From positions 80,453,231 to 80,517,230 of the forward strand of contig OW119922.1 of the NCBI GenBank assembly GCA_933210815.1: a DNA stretch of 64,000 bases, written 5' to 3'. The notes under the pieces were generated by a model. That model saw nothing but the letters and a program-made list of their open reading frames with translations, was not told the DNA's origin and searched no databases. How positions within the stretch are numbered: the stretch's first letter is position 1; the number at the start of each line of letters is the position of its first letter. This DNA comes from Meta bourneti. Its lineage: Eukaryota > Arthropoda > Arachnida > Araneae > Tetragnathidae. The position numbers and the translations under genes are program-made. Positions 20,524 through 29,926 of the stretch are shown here, in pieces.

Positions 20524-22697
20524 CGTTAATCTGGCATCAAAACGACGAAAACATGATACTGTCGACAATATACGACAAGAATACCTTCGCTTTGAAAAAT
20601 GTTAGGTTCACAAAAATGCCGGTCATTTGGTCACTAAGTTATTAGAACAACGAAAAACGTTATGAATAGCTAGAAATATTAACTTTCTGATAATTCTACA
20701 CTTCACCAGGTATTGCTTTTCAAATGTTTACTTAAACTACAAATATGTTTACTTCAGTTAACTCATCGGAAAAATAAAACTAAATTATACTAAAAGAAAA
20801 TGGTAGGTTTTGTCGAGGACGCAAACCGTAGTTTTGACGTGAATACTCGGTCCTGATGTTGGATTGTGGAATGAATCTGTTTGATTAACTATTTTTGAAA
20901 TCTAATTTAAAGACTAAAGTACAAAAATGAATATGTTTAGTTAAAATTGCGTATTTTAAAAATTGCTTTCATTTCTTTGTTCATACAATGTAACGGTCCT
21001 GAAAGATAATTGAAATGCAGTGTTATTTCCGAAGAAAGGCTAAAATAGATAGAAATGGTTTGTAGTATAATTTACATTAATCAATATGTCTCTTGTTCAA
21101 GAAAACATGTATAAAATCTTAGATAAACACTTTCTTGCATAAATTTCGATTTTTATTTTCTGAGAAAATATTTTCCTTGAGTTATATACTCCTAAAGTCT
21201 CAACCAATTTTTTTCTGCTACATCACTATGCATCATATCTTAAGCAATTACGTTGGCTTGCGAGAATTTAAATTACGTGCTTTTTGCAAAAACCTAATAG
21301 TCTATAAACTCAACCTATTACCAGGTAACTAAAGCCGAATTCCAAAATAAAAAAAAGTACCTAAACAAATTCTTTTTATACGAGCGCACAAAAAATACTA
21401 ATTACCCGATGTTGTTAAGAAGACTGTCAAATCTTTCACTTTCTTCATTATTTTCCATGAAACTTGACTAATAAGGCATTTAAAGTATTTATCGCAGCCA
21501 AAAATTCTAAAATTCGGGTCGCACTACATGGGGACATAATTAAAAAAGGGAGAGATAATTAAAAAAAAAGGAACCCGCAAACGCTCTTTCCACCGACAAA
21601 AATGTAATCTACAAAGCAATCCCCACCTTCGTTTTGTAATGAAATTTCGGCTCTAAAAAGATCGCGGTTTCGGCATAGCGAACACGGAAATCGCATACCA
21701 GAGCACGCCTGTAATGTCATTTTCCCCACGCTACCCGCAGCCGAGAAGCCAATGGAGGTTTTCTTAATGGAAGCATTCTGATTATTATGAATTTTAATTA
21801 CATCGCCAAGAAACCGAATATCACCTTCGTCATTAGGTGGGGGAGAAGAATTATCTTTCTAGTGGCCTCTCCTTTTTACGAGTAGAGTAAAAGTAAGTAG
21901 ATAATACAGGTGCACCATTAATTAAATGGATAAGGAGGGGAGAGAAAAAACTTCCCCTGGTTTGGTGCTGTTGTTGCTTAAAGTAAGGGTTAGGAGTAGG
22001 TAATAATTACACTTTCGCTGCAGAGAGGTGGATAATGCTTAGTTCGCATTAGCCGATAATGCTGAAAGATCGAGGTATCGCGAACTGAGGACGCCTAATT
22101 AGAAAAGAGATAAGGGTTATATATTTCTGGAGGAAGCTCTATTTACTACTTTGAGGGCAAGCCTTGATTATTGTTATTGTGTTGGAGACCTTACTTAGAA
22201 ATTCAAATTTCGGTTGGCAGTGATTTTAGTAATAGTAATAACAATATTTGTATAGTTGGTATTGTCTTAGAGCAGCTATTTTCAACAGGTATGAAAACGA
22301 CATTTGTGTGCCTTAGGGATGATAAAACTGCGCTTGGGTTGTGTAAGATTTATTTAATTTCAACGGTTTAGTTTTGCACTTTAACAAGTGTTTTCACAAA
22401 CGATTCCGGAAAACTTAATTTTAATGACGTATAAATGATAACTTTGTTTTAAATAATACGGGATCAAGATACCTTCAAATAAAAGTATAATTTTAGTATT
22501 ATTATTTTATTATTAATCATCATAAATAAATTGTTCAAAAAAACCTCGAGCAATAAAAGGTAGGCAGATACTATTAGATTTTTAGACAAAGTTATACATG
22601 TTCTTTCGTCAGATCGCAAAAAATTAAAATTATTTTTGGTGTTCCACAGAATTTCAGTAATTAGTTTATGTGTGCCATGAGACGGAAAAGATTGACT
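20524..22697. other. Non-coding stretch with GC-richer island at about 21590-22130
   Basis: No gene is supportable. The island from about 21590 to 22130 is unique sequence with several homeodomain-like TAAT words, ATCGCGG and CACGCTACCCGCAGCC. It is a candidate regulatory region, by inference only. The rest is AT-rich. Confidence 0.35.
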
Positions 22698-22860
22698 GTA
22701 GGTAAGTAGTAGTTGACTTTACGTCGCGCTAGAGCAACACAACGAACTATTGGCGACGATCCGGGAACAATTCTGAAAGGAAAGATCCCAGGACAGCACC
22801 TCCCAATTTTGAACCACTGTCAGATGACGAGGTCAACACCTGAGCTGGTACTCCACTCGC
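22698..22860 (-). repeat. SINE B, tail half only, inverted
   Basis: Starts with the inverted tail (GTAGGTAAGTAGTAGTTGAC, GCTAGAGCAACACAACGAAC) and continues to CAACACCTGAGCTGGTACTC. It stops abruptly where a family A fragment begins, so the SINE head was removed at that junction. Confidence 0.8.
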
Positions 22861-22962
22861 CATCATCAAAAAATTGGCAATATCTTGATGACGAGATATC
22901 TCGTCATTAGCAAAACTGGTCAGATCTTAATGGACGATATGTCACTTGGAAAGATAATTGAA
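22861..22962 (-). mobile_element. Family A MITE fragment, copy 12
   Basis: AAAAAATTGGCAATATCTTG, ACGAGATATCTCGT and TAGCAAAACTGGTCAGATC identify the inverted family. The terminus is worn (GTCACTTGGAAAGATAA). It abuts the truncated SINE B. Confidence 0.75.
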
Positions 22963-23952
22963 TTTTAGTCATCATAGGTTTGACAAAAACAATTAATCTA
23001 CCATTAACAGCATTGAAATAGGAATTCGTCGAGGGTTTCATAACCCTCAATATCAATACAAAACAATTCATAATTGAAGAATATATATGTTGATGGAATT
23101 TTGTAAGGATCATAAACTAAGCAGCCATTAGAGCACGTAAAGGCTTTGTAACAGAAATATAGATATCTTCCATCATATTTTATTTTCAAACCGTGTGTTT
23201 CATCTATGACCCTTTAAGATCAAATAAGTAATTTCAAAAAATTGATAAGCATAGCAGAAGATAAACAAAGTGTTTTTGGAAGTTAAGTATTCACTGAAAA
23301 AAGCATAACAAAGTTTATGATCAGACAAAGCCAAACTCCTAAAATTCACATAAAATACTTTTAGTGAAAGTGAATTGTTATTTTTCAGAAGTTTGTTACG
23401 ATCAATCATCTAATAAGTCAATTCAACACATTCTTTCTTCCATAACTTTTGTGTTCGCTGAAACTTTATTTATGTCCATAAAAGTTTACGCAGAGAAAGC
23501 AATATTTGAGAAAAGTTTGACGGCATTGAATTATAACTTTTTAAAGGTTGGCTATCAAATTACCTTGCAACACAACATTTTGCTAACAAGTTTTCTGCCT
23601 TAAAAAGTTTTTTCCAAAGGCAAGATGTTTACAGAAACAAGTCAGACTAAAAAGATAGAAAACACAAACGAAAGGTTTCTTGAATAAAAGTCATTTCTCC
23701 CAATATCTTTTAAATTCGGAAGTGTAGTACAACAGATTATCCGAGCTCCGATTAAACGAGGCAGCATTCTGTGTCATCTGAGTCAAATTTGATACTGAAT
23801 ATTTTTTTTTGAGATTTAAATAAAGCTTCGATCCTGATGGTGTGCGCACTTTTGGTTTGCGCACGATTGGTCTGATTTCGTGGCAAGAATGCTGCCTGTC
23901 ACATGTTAAGGACTTCTTCCAAGATAGTTTAAAAGGTACATAACTCACGTTC
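22963..23952. other. AT-rich stretch, nothing recognised
   Basis: Several short ORFs occur on both strands without recognisable features. A paired TGCGCAC word occurs near 23844 and 23862. Confidence 0.45.
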
Positions 23953-24215
23953 AGGTAGATAGGTAATTAACGTCGCGCTGGAGCAACGCGACGAGTTATT
24001 GGTGACAATTCCGAAGGAAAGAACCGAGAATACCTCGTCATTTTGAACAACGATCAGATGACGTGATCAATTCCGGAGCTTGCAACCCACTCCAAACTTC
24101 TACATTTTACCAAAGTGAAGACATTGAAGGCCATTACAGATTTAACATGCACTAGTCCCCGTGTTCAGGAAGGTCTTTGGCTGGACCAAATTTCGAACTC
24201 GCTACGGCGGCCCCA
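23953..24215 (-). repeat. SINE B, inverted, head shortened
   Basis: The inverted tail (AGGTAGATAGGTAATTAACG, TGGAGCAACGCGACGAGTTA) and body are present. Between the box B part (AATTTCGAACTCGCTA) and the 5' end (CGGCGGCCC) most of the tRNA-like box A segment is deleted. The 73-base-class head is thus reduced to a stub. Confidence 0.75.
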
Positions 24216-25010
24216 AATCACGTTCAGATTTATTTTGGGCAATCATAATAAATACACACTGCGACATCAATCCGAGTGTAGATTATTCTTAAACCTTGCG
24301 TTATGTATCTTTCAGTAGCAGTAATAGTAACATGTAATGTGCAGTAAATTTGATCTGTATTTCGTATGAGAGCCTTTTCCAGTCTAATTACGAGTAAATG
24401 TGGCGGTAGTATTTTTGGGTGGATTGTTTCTTGTACGTAACGTCACTTGGCGTATTTTTCGAACATGATTTCAGCCCATAGCCAGTAAAAATTCGAAAGA
24501 ATGAATTCCGGAATGATACATGATAGTTATTTTGTCAAAGCTAATTAGATTAAGATGCTAAACATTATCAAAACCGCGATTAGCTACGTTTTAAGGTAAT
24601 CTCAATATGTATCATGCCAGAGCATTTGAATTATGGAAGTAAAATCTTCTCTTCCCGTCTGGTTTGTTTTACACTAAAAACCCCTCGTGGGTAGTGTTGT
24701 GTTACTACGTTCATATTAACCGAGTTTCTGGTTATCCGAAGTGGCCTCGGACCACATCAACTCGGATAATCAAGGATGTACTATACTGCTAAGTGACTTG
24801 CAATGAAGAATGCGATTCCCCTGTCTATGAGTGCCGTAAGTTCACAAAGATGGCTATTGGGCTAGGAGAGATAATAATACGGTATAGTAAAGTTAAACCA
24901 AGAGTTATGTCCAGTTAGAAATTAAAAGACCGTAACGGCTATTCGATGCGGCCACCGCGGCACTTTTGTCTCCAACAAAGTATTCCAGACTTTGGCGGAA
25001 ATCAGATCTT
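24216..25010. other. Unique stretch containing a pogo/Tigger-like terminus
   Basis: Apart from the transposon end listed separately, no gene or RNA was recognised. Confidence 0.45.
24717..24785 (-). mobile_element. Terminal fragment of a pogo/Tigger-like DNA transposon
   Basis: Contains ACCGAGTTTCTGGTTATCCG, AGTGGCCTCGGACCACATCA and ACTCGGATAATCAAGG. Repeated TTATCCGA/TCGGATAA words are typical of terminal inverted repeats of Tigger-type elements in arthropods. Only one end is seen; no transposase lies nearby. Confidence 0.5.
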
Positions 25011-25162
25011 TTAACCTTCTAGGTAGTTTCGACGAGATATCTCATCAAACAAGATATTGGCGATTTTTTTTATGATGACGAGATCAAGATTTGGCCTGTT
25101 TTTTTTCAAATGATGATATATATAGTCCATCAAGATCTGGTCAGTTTCTCTAGGAGGATCAA
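25011..25162 (+). mobile_element. Family A MITE, copy 13 (internal deletion)
   Basis: TTAACCTTCTAGGTAGTTTC opens it; TCTAGGAGGATCAA closes it, with a TCAA edge. Inside are ACGAGATATCTCATC, TTTTTTTTATGATGACGAG and CCATCAAGATCTGGTCAG. Confidence 0.75.
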
Positions 25163-25825
25163 CTCCTGTTGATGATAATAAGAAAAGTAAGATCTGTTCT
25201 TCAAAGGATGAAGTAAAAAAATTGCATTGCATTTACCAAGTGTCCATTTATTTCCTGTTAAGCGATTTAATGCACATGGTACTCTACTTTTAGAAATTCA
25301 CCTTTTGCTAAATAGAATATAATGCAAAGAAAAATTAATTTATTAGCGCTTTTTACTCATGAAAATACAAATACGCGTAATACATTTTGCTACTATTTTC
25401 AGCGATATTATTAAAAAAATATACGTATTATAGAAAGTATCATTCTTCAAATTCTAAGAGCACATTGCAATTCTAAAGCAATTGCGCTTCACATTGTGTG
25501 ATAAGTTTGTGTTGAAAAGGATTTTGTTTGTGAATAGCATTAGTATGAAGTGAGGTTTAGTAACTTATTTTCTGTTGAAAGGAAATAGTTAAGGATTCAT
25601 ATATGCAGACATTTCATCGTCCTTTGTGTCAGCTACGATTCCTGTTCATATTAGAGCGATTTCAAAGAGAATTTTTAGCCAGCCTTTTAAATTAGTTTGT
25701 TTTGTGAAGGATGATTTTCGTTGTTGTTCATATCTTTGAATACACAACATAAATGTTTTGAAATCCATAAAGTCTCGACCCCAGGATGCCCAAGCAATCT
25801 TACTTTCCATCCTTTCTTTTCACAA
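25163..25825. other. AT-rich stretch, nothing recognised
   Basis: No ORF, repeat or RNA gene that I can support. Confidence 0.5.
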
Positions 25826-25908
25826 TTCCTTAACATTATCTTGCGTTTGGCGTATCTTGGCCAAATATGACCCTTGCGCCATAAAACCCAAAACCAACCA
25901 TAAAATCT
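25826..25908 (+). repeat. SINE D 3' end
   Basis: ACATTATCTTGCGTTTGGCG, TATCTTGGCCAAATATGACC and CTTGCGCCATAAAACCCAAA are an almost consensus copy of the family D 3' end. Confidence 0.75.
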
Positions 25909-25941
25909 AGGCTGGGATGTTCTTAGTGGTTGGTAACCATT

Positions 25942-26190
25942 TTAACCCCCTGGTGATTGTCTCATCGAGGTATCTCGTCATTAGCAAAAGTTACCAGAGC
26001 TTGATGGACGAGTTATCTCGCCATTTCAAAAAAACTTATCTGATACTGATGCCATCATCATCAAACACCGGCACTCTCTTCATTAGGAATTCAATCAGAA
26101 TTCTTGATGACGGGAGATATCTCGTCTTTAGAAAATTTGGTCAGATCTTGATGGACGAGATACCTCGTCAAATCCACTTGGAGGGTTTAG
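25942..26190 (-). mobile_element. Family A MITE, copy 14
   Basis: Left end TTAACCCCCTGGTGATTG and right end CACTTGGAGGGTTTAG are inverted partners. It carries three clear modules, including GGGAGATATCTCGTC and TTGGTCAGATCTTGATGGAC. The 107-codon ORF here is produced by repeat modules. Confidence 0.85.
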
Positions 26191-26574
26191 CAGTTACGTA
26201 CCAGTCTAAATACCCTCATGTAGAAAAAAATGGCTGTTGAGTGAGAAACCAAACCTCCACTGGGAATTTCTATTTATTTCATTTGAGTAAAATTCATTGT
26301 ACGCAATGTCGGACGGGCGAATGGATTGCAATGAGTAAAGATGTATAAGAACCATTAAAGTTTGTGAAAGAATCAGCCTTTTGCATGAGAAAATCGTACA
26401 ATTGTTACCATGTGTACATCATAGGCCATGCTTGCGAAATGCAAGTAAAATGTGACCAAATTACTACAAATCAAACTAAACCAAACAATGGACGCTTTCA
26501 ATCTCATCTTGATCAATCTACTAAAACTCTCATACGACCTTCTAAAGATATTGCTTATAGTACCAAAAAACAGT
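26191..26574. other. Short unique stretch, nothing recognised
   Basis: Only overlapping short ORFs; no feature supported. Confidence 0.45.
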
Positions 26575-26735
26575 CTCCCCCATGTATCACCTCAAACCAG
26601 TTTTGACCTTCTTGGCCAATCGAATCTTTACTGGTTCTTTCAATCAGTAGATAGTGTTATTTAGTCATTAACTGAGATGTGGGGAAAACACCAATACTAC
26701 ACTTTTCGGAAATCTTGTGTCGCACGTTCAGATGG
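26575..26735 (-). mobile_element. Family C element, inverted
   Basis: Shares TTCTTGGCCAATCGAATC, GGTTCTTTCAATCAGTAGAT and GTTATTTAGTCATTAACTGA with the other inverted copies at 47985 and 50740. Confidence 0.55.
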
Positions 26736-26865
26736 TTGAACACAACTAACTGGTAATGAAGTATTAGGAATGTCATTTTCTGTAATACATATTAGTATAC
26801 ATAATACTTATACCACATACATTACTACAGTTGTAGTATGTTGATAAAATCCTATGGATACTAGG

Positions 26866-27068
26866 AGCCGCCGTGGCTCACTGGGTTTTTCCACTGTGCT
26901 AGAAACCTGTGAGTTTTAAGTGGCATTGGTCGATTACTGTGTCAGGTACGATTCCTCCTTGGGTATATTTCTTAGTCAATAAAACTTTCATTGTGTGTTC
27001 ATTACTTGACGTTTTGTGTTTGGCACAGCTTGGCCAAACATGATCCTTGTGCCATAAAATTCAATTCA
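26866..27068 (+). repeat. SINE D, the copy retaining a tRNA-like head
   Basis: The head begins GAGCCGCCGTGGCTCACTGG; TGGCTCACTGGG is close to box A. GGTACGATTCC near 26945 is close to box B, with one change from the usual GGTTCGATTCC. CCTCCTTGGGTATATTTCTT, TTCATTGTGTGTTCATTACT and the family 3' end (GCACAGCTTGGCCAAACATG, CTTGTGCCATAAAATTCAAT) follow. It shows that family D is a second, separate tRNA-derived SINE. Confidence 0.75.
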
Positions 27069-27802
27069 ATCAACCAACCTATGGGCACTTGCTATCTGAA
27101 AAACAAACAGGGAATTTCTTCATTTGTATCAAAATAACAATGTTCAATTTAGTATAGATAAAACGCGCAATTCAAAGACAAATTCATCTCAGTATAATCC
27201 TGCTTGAAGTGTCTGTTAAAAAATACGCATTTCGCAAATGGTGTCTTCATAAAATCGATACGAAAGAAACAAGGGAAAACTTTCTCCGCGATTTATTTTG
27301 GTCCTTGTCTATCTACATCTCAATCGAATATCGTTCTTCGCCATGCATTAATTAACTGTTACTTCCGAAGTAGAACCTATTTTTACTCGACGGAGATAAT
27401 TTAGATAAGGGCGAAGCATTATAGAAAATTGCAGGATTCCGTGTTAACATTCTTATTTAAATTCGAAATGAATCATTCTCTATCGGCAGTCGAGACGATT
27501 GTTGGCGCTTGGCGGTGTTCTCATTTGGGATTTGCGGGTTCTTTGGAGCATTATTGGAAAGTTATTTGTTCGATGTGATTCTCTTTCGAGTTGTTAAGAA
27601 TGTAAAGATCTGTACACTTAAATAGTATTGACAAAATTGCAATAAATTCCATCGATTTTTTTCTGATGTTTCCAAGTGGAATTGTCTTCGGTTAATTTCC
27701 ATTAATTACTTGAATTTGGAGATAATGGGTTTTGTTTGTTTGAGTGAGTAATACTTAGAAGATACCTCTCCTATGATCTGAGAATGGCATGCTTTTTGAA
27801 TC
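27069..27802. other. Unique stretch, no gene recognised
   Basis: Moderately AT-rich. A short island near 27480-27560 is GC-richer. No feature is supported. Confidence 0.4.
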
Positions 27803-28022
27803 TTAACCCTCCACGTGATTTCGACGAGATATCGCCCATGAAGATCTTGCAAATTTTGCTGATGACGAGATAACTCACCATCAGGATATTCCGGATTTTT
27901 TGATGATGAAAGGTATTAAGATCTGATCAGTTTTCTTCTACTGACAAGATATCTCGTACATAAAGATCTGGTTAGTTTTGCTAATGAGAAGATACCTCAT
28001 CGCGACAACCTCATCGAGTTAA
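27803..28022 (+). mobile_element. Family A MITE, copy 15
   Basis: TTAACCCTCCACGTGATTTC at the left; GACAACCTCATCGAGTTAA at the right; TTAA on both sides. It carries four modules, including GACAAGATATCTCGTAC. Confidence 0.85.
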
Positions 28023-28089
28023 GCATTACAATTAATGTAAAAATTTTGTTTGCGAGGATTCACATCACTTTTCCTCACAATGGGCCACC

Positions 28090-28260
28090 ATGGGTCTAGA
28101 GGATTCGGCCAATGGGGGATCTCTTGGACTTAAGGGGAGAGGAAAGGAACTAGTTAAGACAGCCGAGGAAAAGGCCCGAGACCGAGAGTTTGGAAAAACA
28201 GGTGTGCTCCGTTATACGAAGGTAATTCCATCTGAAGAGGAAGACTGTTGCGATGAATAA
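28090..28260 (+). CDS. Short ORF of 56 codons with ideal Kozak context, unknown protein
   Basis: The ATG at 28090 sits in GCCACCATGGG, a textbook Kozak context. The frame runs 56 codons to TAA at 28258-28260. The product starts MGLEDSANGGSLGLKGRGK, has a charged middle (TAEEKARDREFGKTG) and ends in an acidic EEEDCCDE. Base composition is clearly GC-richer than the flanks. AATAAA-type polyadenylation words follow (about 28267 and 28301). It could be the last exon of a gene, a processed pseudogene or chance. I do not recognise the family and see no strong 3' splice site just upstream. A MITE copy ends 68 bases before it. Confidence 0.35.
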   Translation: MGLEDSANGGSLGLKGRGKELVKTAEEKARDREFGKTGVLRYTKVIPSEEEDCCDE

Positions 28261-28715
28261 CGAGACAAATAAAAATGTAAAACAACTTTAATCAAAACTC
28301 AATAAACATAGAAGCAGATAAGCCTATTAGTGCCTGGACTCGAATAAGGAAGACGATAGTAGTTTATTTAGAGGTTTTGAAACAGAGGTTCCATACAGTG
28401 TGTAAATAATGCATTGGATATATGTATAGAAATGAATTATTTATGGTAATATTCCCTCTATGGTAAGAGTCCCTCTGTATTCACTACAGTAATATCAAGT
28501 GTACCACTAGACCAGATCTGTTCTGAGTCTTTATTTTCAAGATTTTTACCAAATTGAAGATCAAAATGATTGGCAGATGCATTAGAAATTGTATTGGAAA
28601 TTATTTACATAACCAACATGAGCCTAAACTGACTGAACCTAGTTACGAAAGTATTGGTATAGTTAAGTTAATACATATTTTGATGTCAAAGAAATGAAAT
28701 TTTTGAAACCAACAA

Positions 28716-28900
28716 TCAAACCTTTGAGGGTCGAGATTTCTTAGTATAATAATGTAATGACTAATTAACCACATGCAATGGTTTAAAGAATCGTAGGAAA
28801 TATTTTATTGGTCAAAAAGGTCAAAACCGGTTAGAAGTCACGCACGGAAAACTTCGGGATGAAGGACGAATATATGCGTGTGTACCCCTCAGAGGATTAA
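28716..28900 (+). mobile_element. Family C MITE, most complete copy
   Basis: The left edge is TCAAACCTTTGAGGG; the right edge is CCCCTCAGAGGATTAA. These form an inverted repeat of about 14 bp (AACCTTTGAGGG against AATCCTCTGAGGGG). The flanks are TTAA or one base off. The internal sequence contains ACTAATTAACCACATG, TATTGGTCAAAAAGGTC and GAATATATGCGTGTG. A second TTAA-targeting, non-coding family. Confidence 0.7.
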
Positions 28901-29804
28901 TAACAATGTTCTGTGAATCACCACTGTACGTAATGCACTTTAATAAATATTATCCATTTTGAAAAGTGCTTAATAAAATAAATGCAAGGATATTTCGTGA
29001 TTTTGAGGAGTATTTAAGAAATTCAAAACAGGATACAATTAAAACACTAGTTGATGTATAAAGAATATAGCCATATTCATATAAATTGATTACACACTCC
29101 TAGCAATAGTATGCAGTTCCATAGATTACATTAAACGTATTTAAACTAAGAAAAAAAATGGCGAATGAAAACCCAAATTGTTGATTTTGTACTGCTTATA
29201 TTCCTTGCTGCCATTCGACAATAAATAAATAGCGTCGATTTCTGTGTGCCACGTACGTTAGTGAATATATAAGTAAATATATATAATGATCTACTCAATG
29301 CAATTTCAGTTGAATGACAGTTTTTATGAGAGGTTCAATATATAATCTAGAGTAATTAATTTCCACTACGCATTAAGCATTGTATTGCGGAGTTTGAATT
29401 CTCTCCACAAACAACTAGATACAATTTGAAATAAATACTAATTGACAAATATTTCTCATAAACTGGGTTTACGTCAATCAGTTCTCCGTACCTGGTGGAA
29501 TGTAAACTCAGTGTATCTAACCCTATACAGAACGTCATGCTAGATTGGATTAGTGCATGACGCACTCCACAAACGTGAAACATTCAAATACGTTTTAATA
29601 TATAATTGTCAATTCCCTGAGAAATGCATTGAGTACTATTGTTGGAATGAAACTGTTTCCAGAGATTTCGATGTCACATTATTTGGAAAGTGATGGGTAA
29701 AACGCATACCAATAATTTAAGTTATGCACTTTATGTATCTGCATTCATGCAGTTATAAATGTTTCGTAGGCACATTTATTGTGATTTGTGTTACTATGGG
29801 TTGT
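28901..29804. other. AT-rich stretch, nothing recognised
   Basis: A ~55-bp segment at 29222-29280 recurs at 61630-61690 (shared TGTCGATTTCTGTG-like and GCCACGTAC words). Otherwise no feature is supported. Confidence 0.45.
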
Positions 29805-29926
29805 GTTACCAACCGTTACCTCGTTAACAAAACATCAGATTTTGATGAAAGAGATATCTGGTCATTGACAAATTTGACCAGATCTTGATGAACAGGGTAT
29901 CTCGTCAAAACTACTTGGAGGGTTAA
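29805..29926 (-). mobile_element. Family A MITE, copy 16 (short)
   Basis: The right end ACTACTTGGAGGGTTAA is intact. Inner parts are AGAGATATCTGGTC, TTTGACCAGATCTTGATGAAC and CAGGGTATCTCGTC. The left terminus is decayed. Confidence 0.75.

Noticed and set aside
25917..26240. 107-codon ORF
   Set aside because: It follows the modules of a family A MITE; similar peptides (such as VHQDL) recur at other copies.
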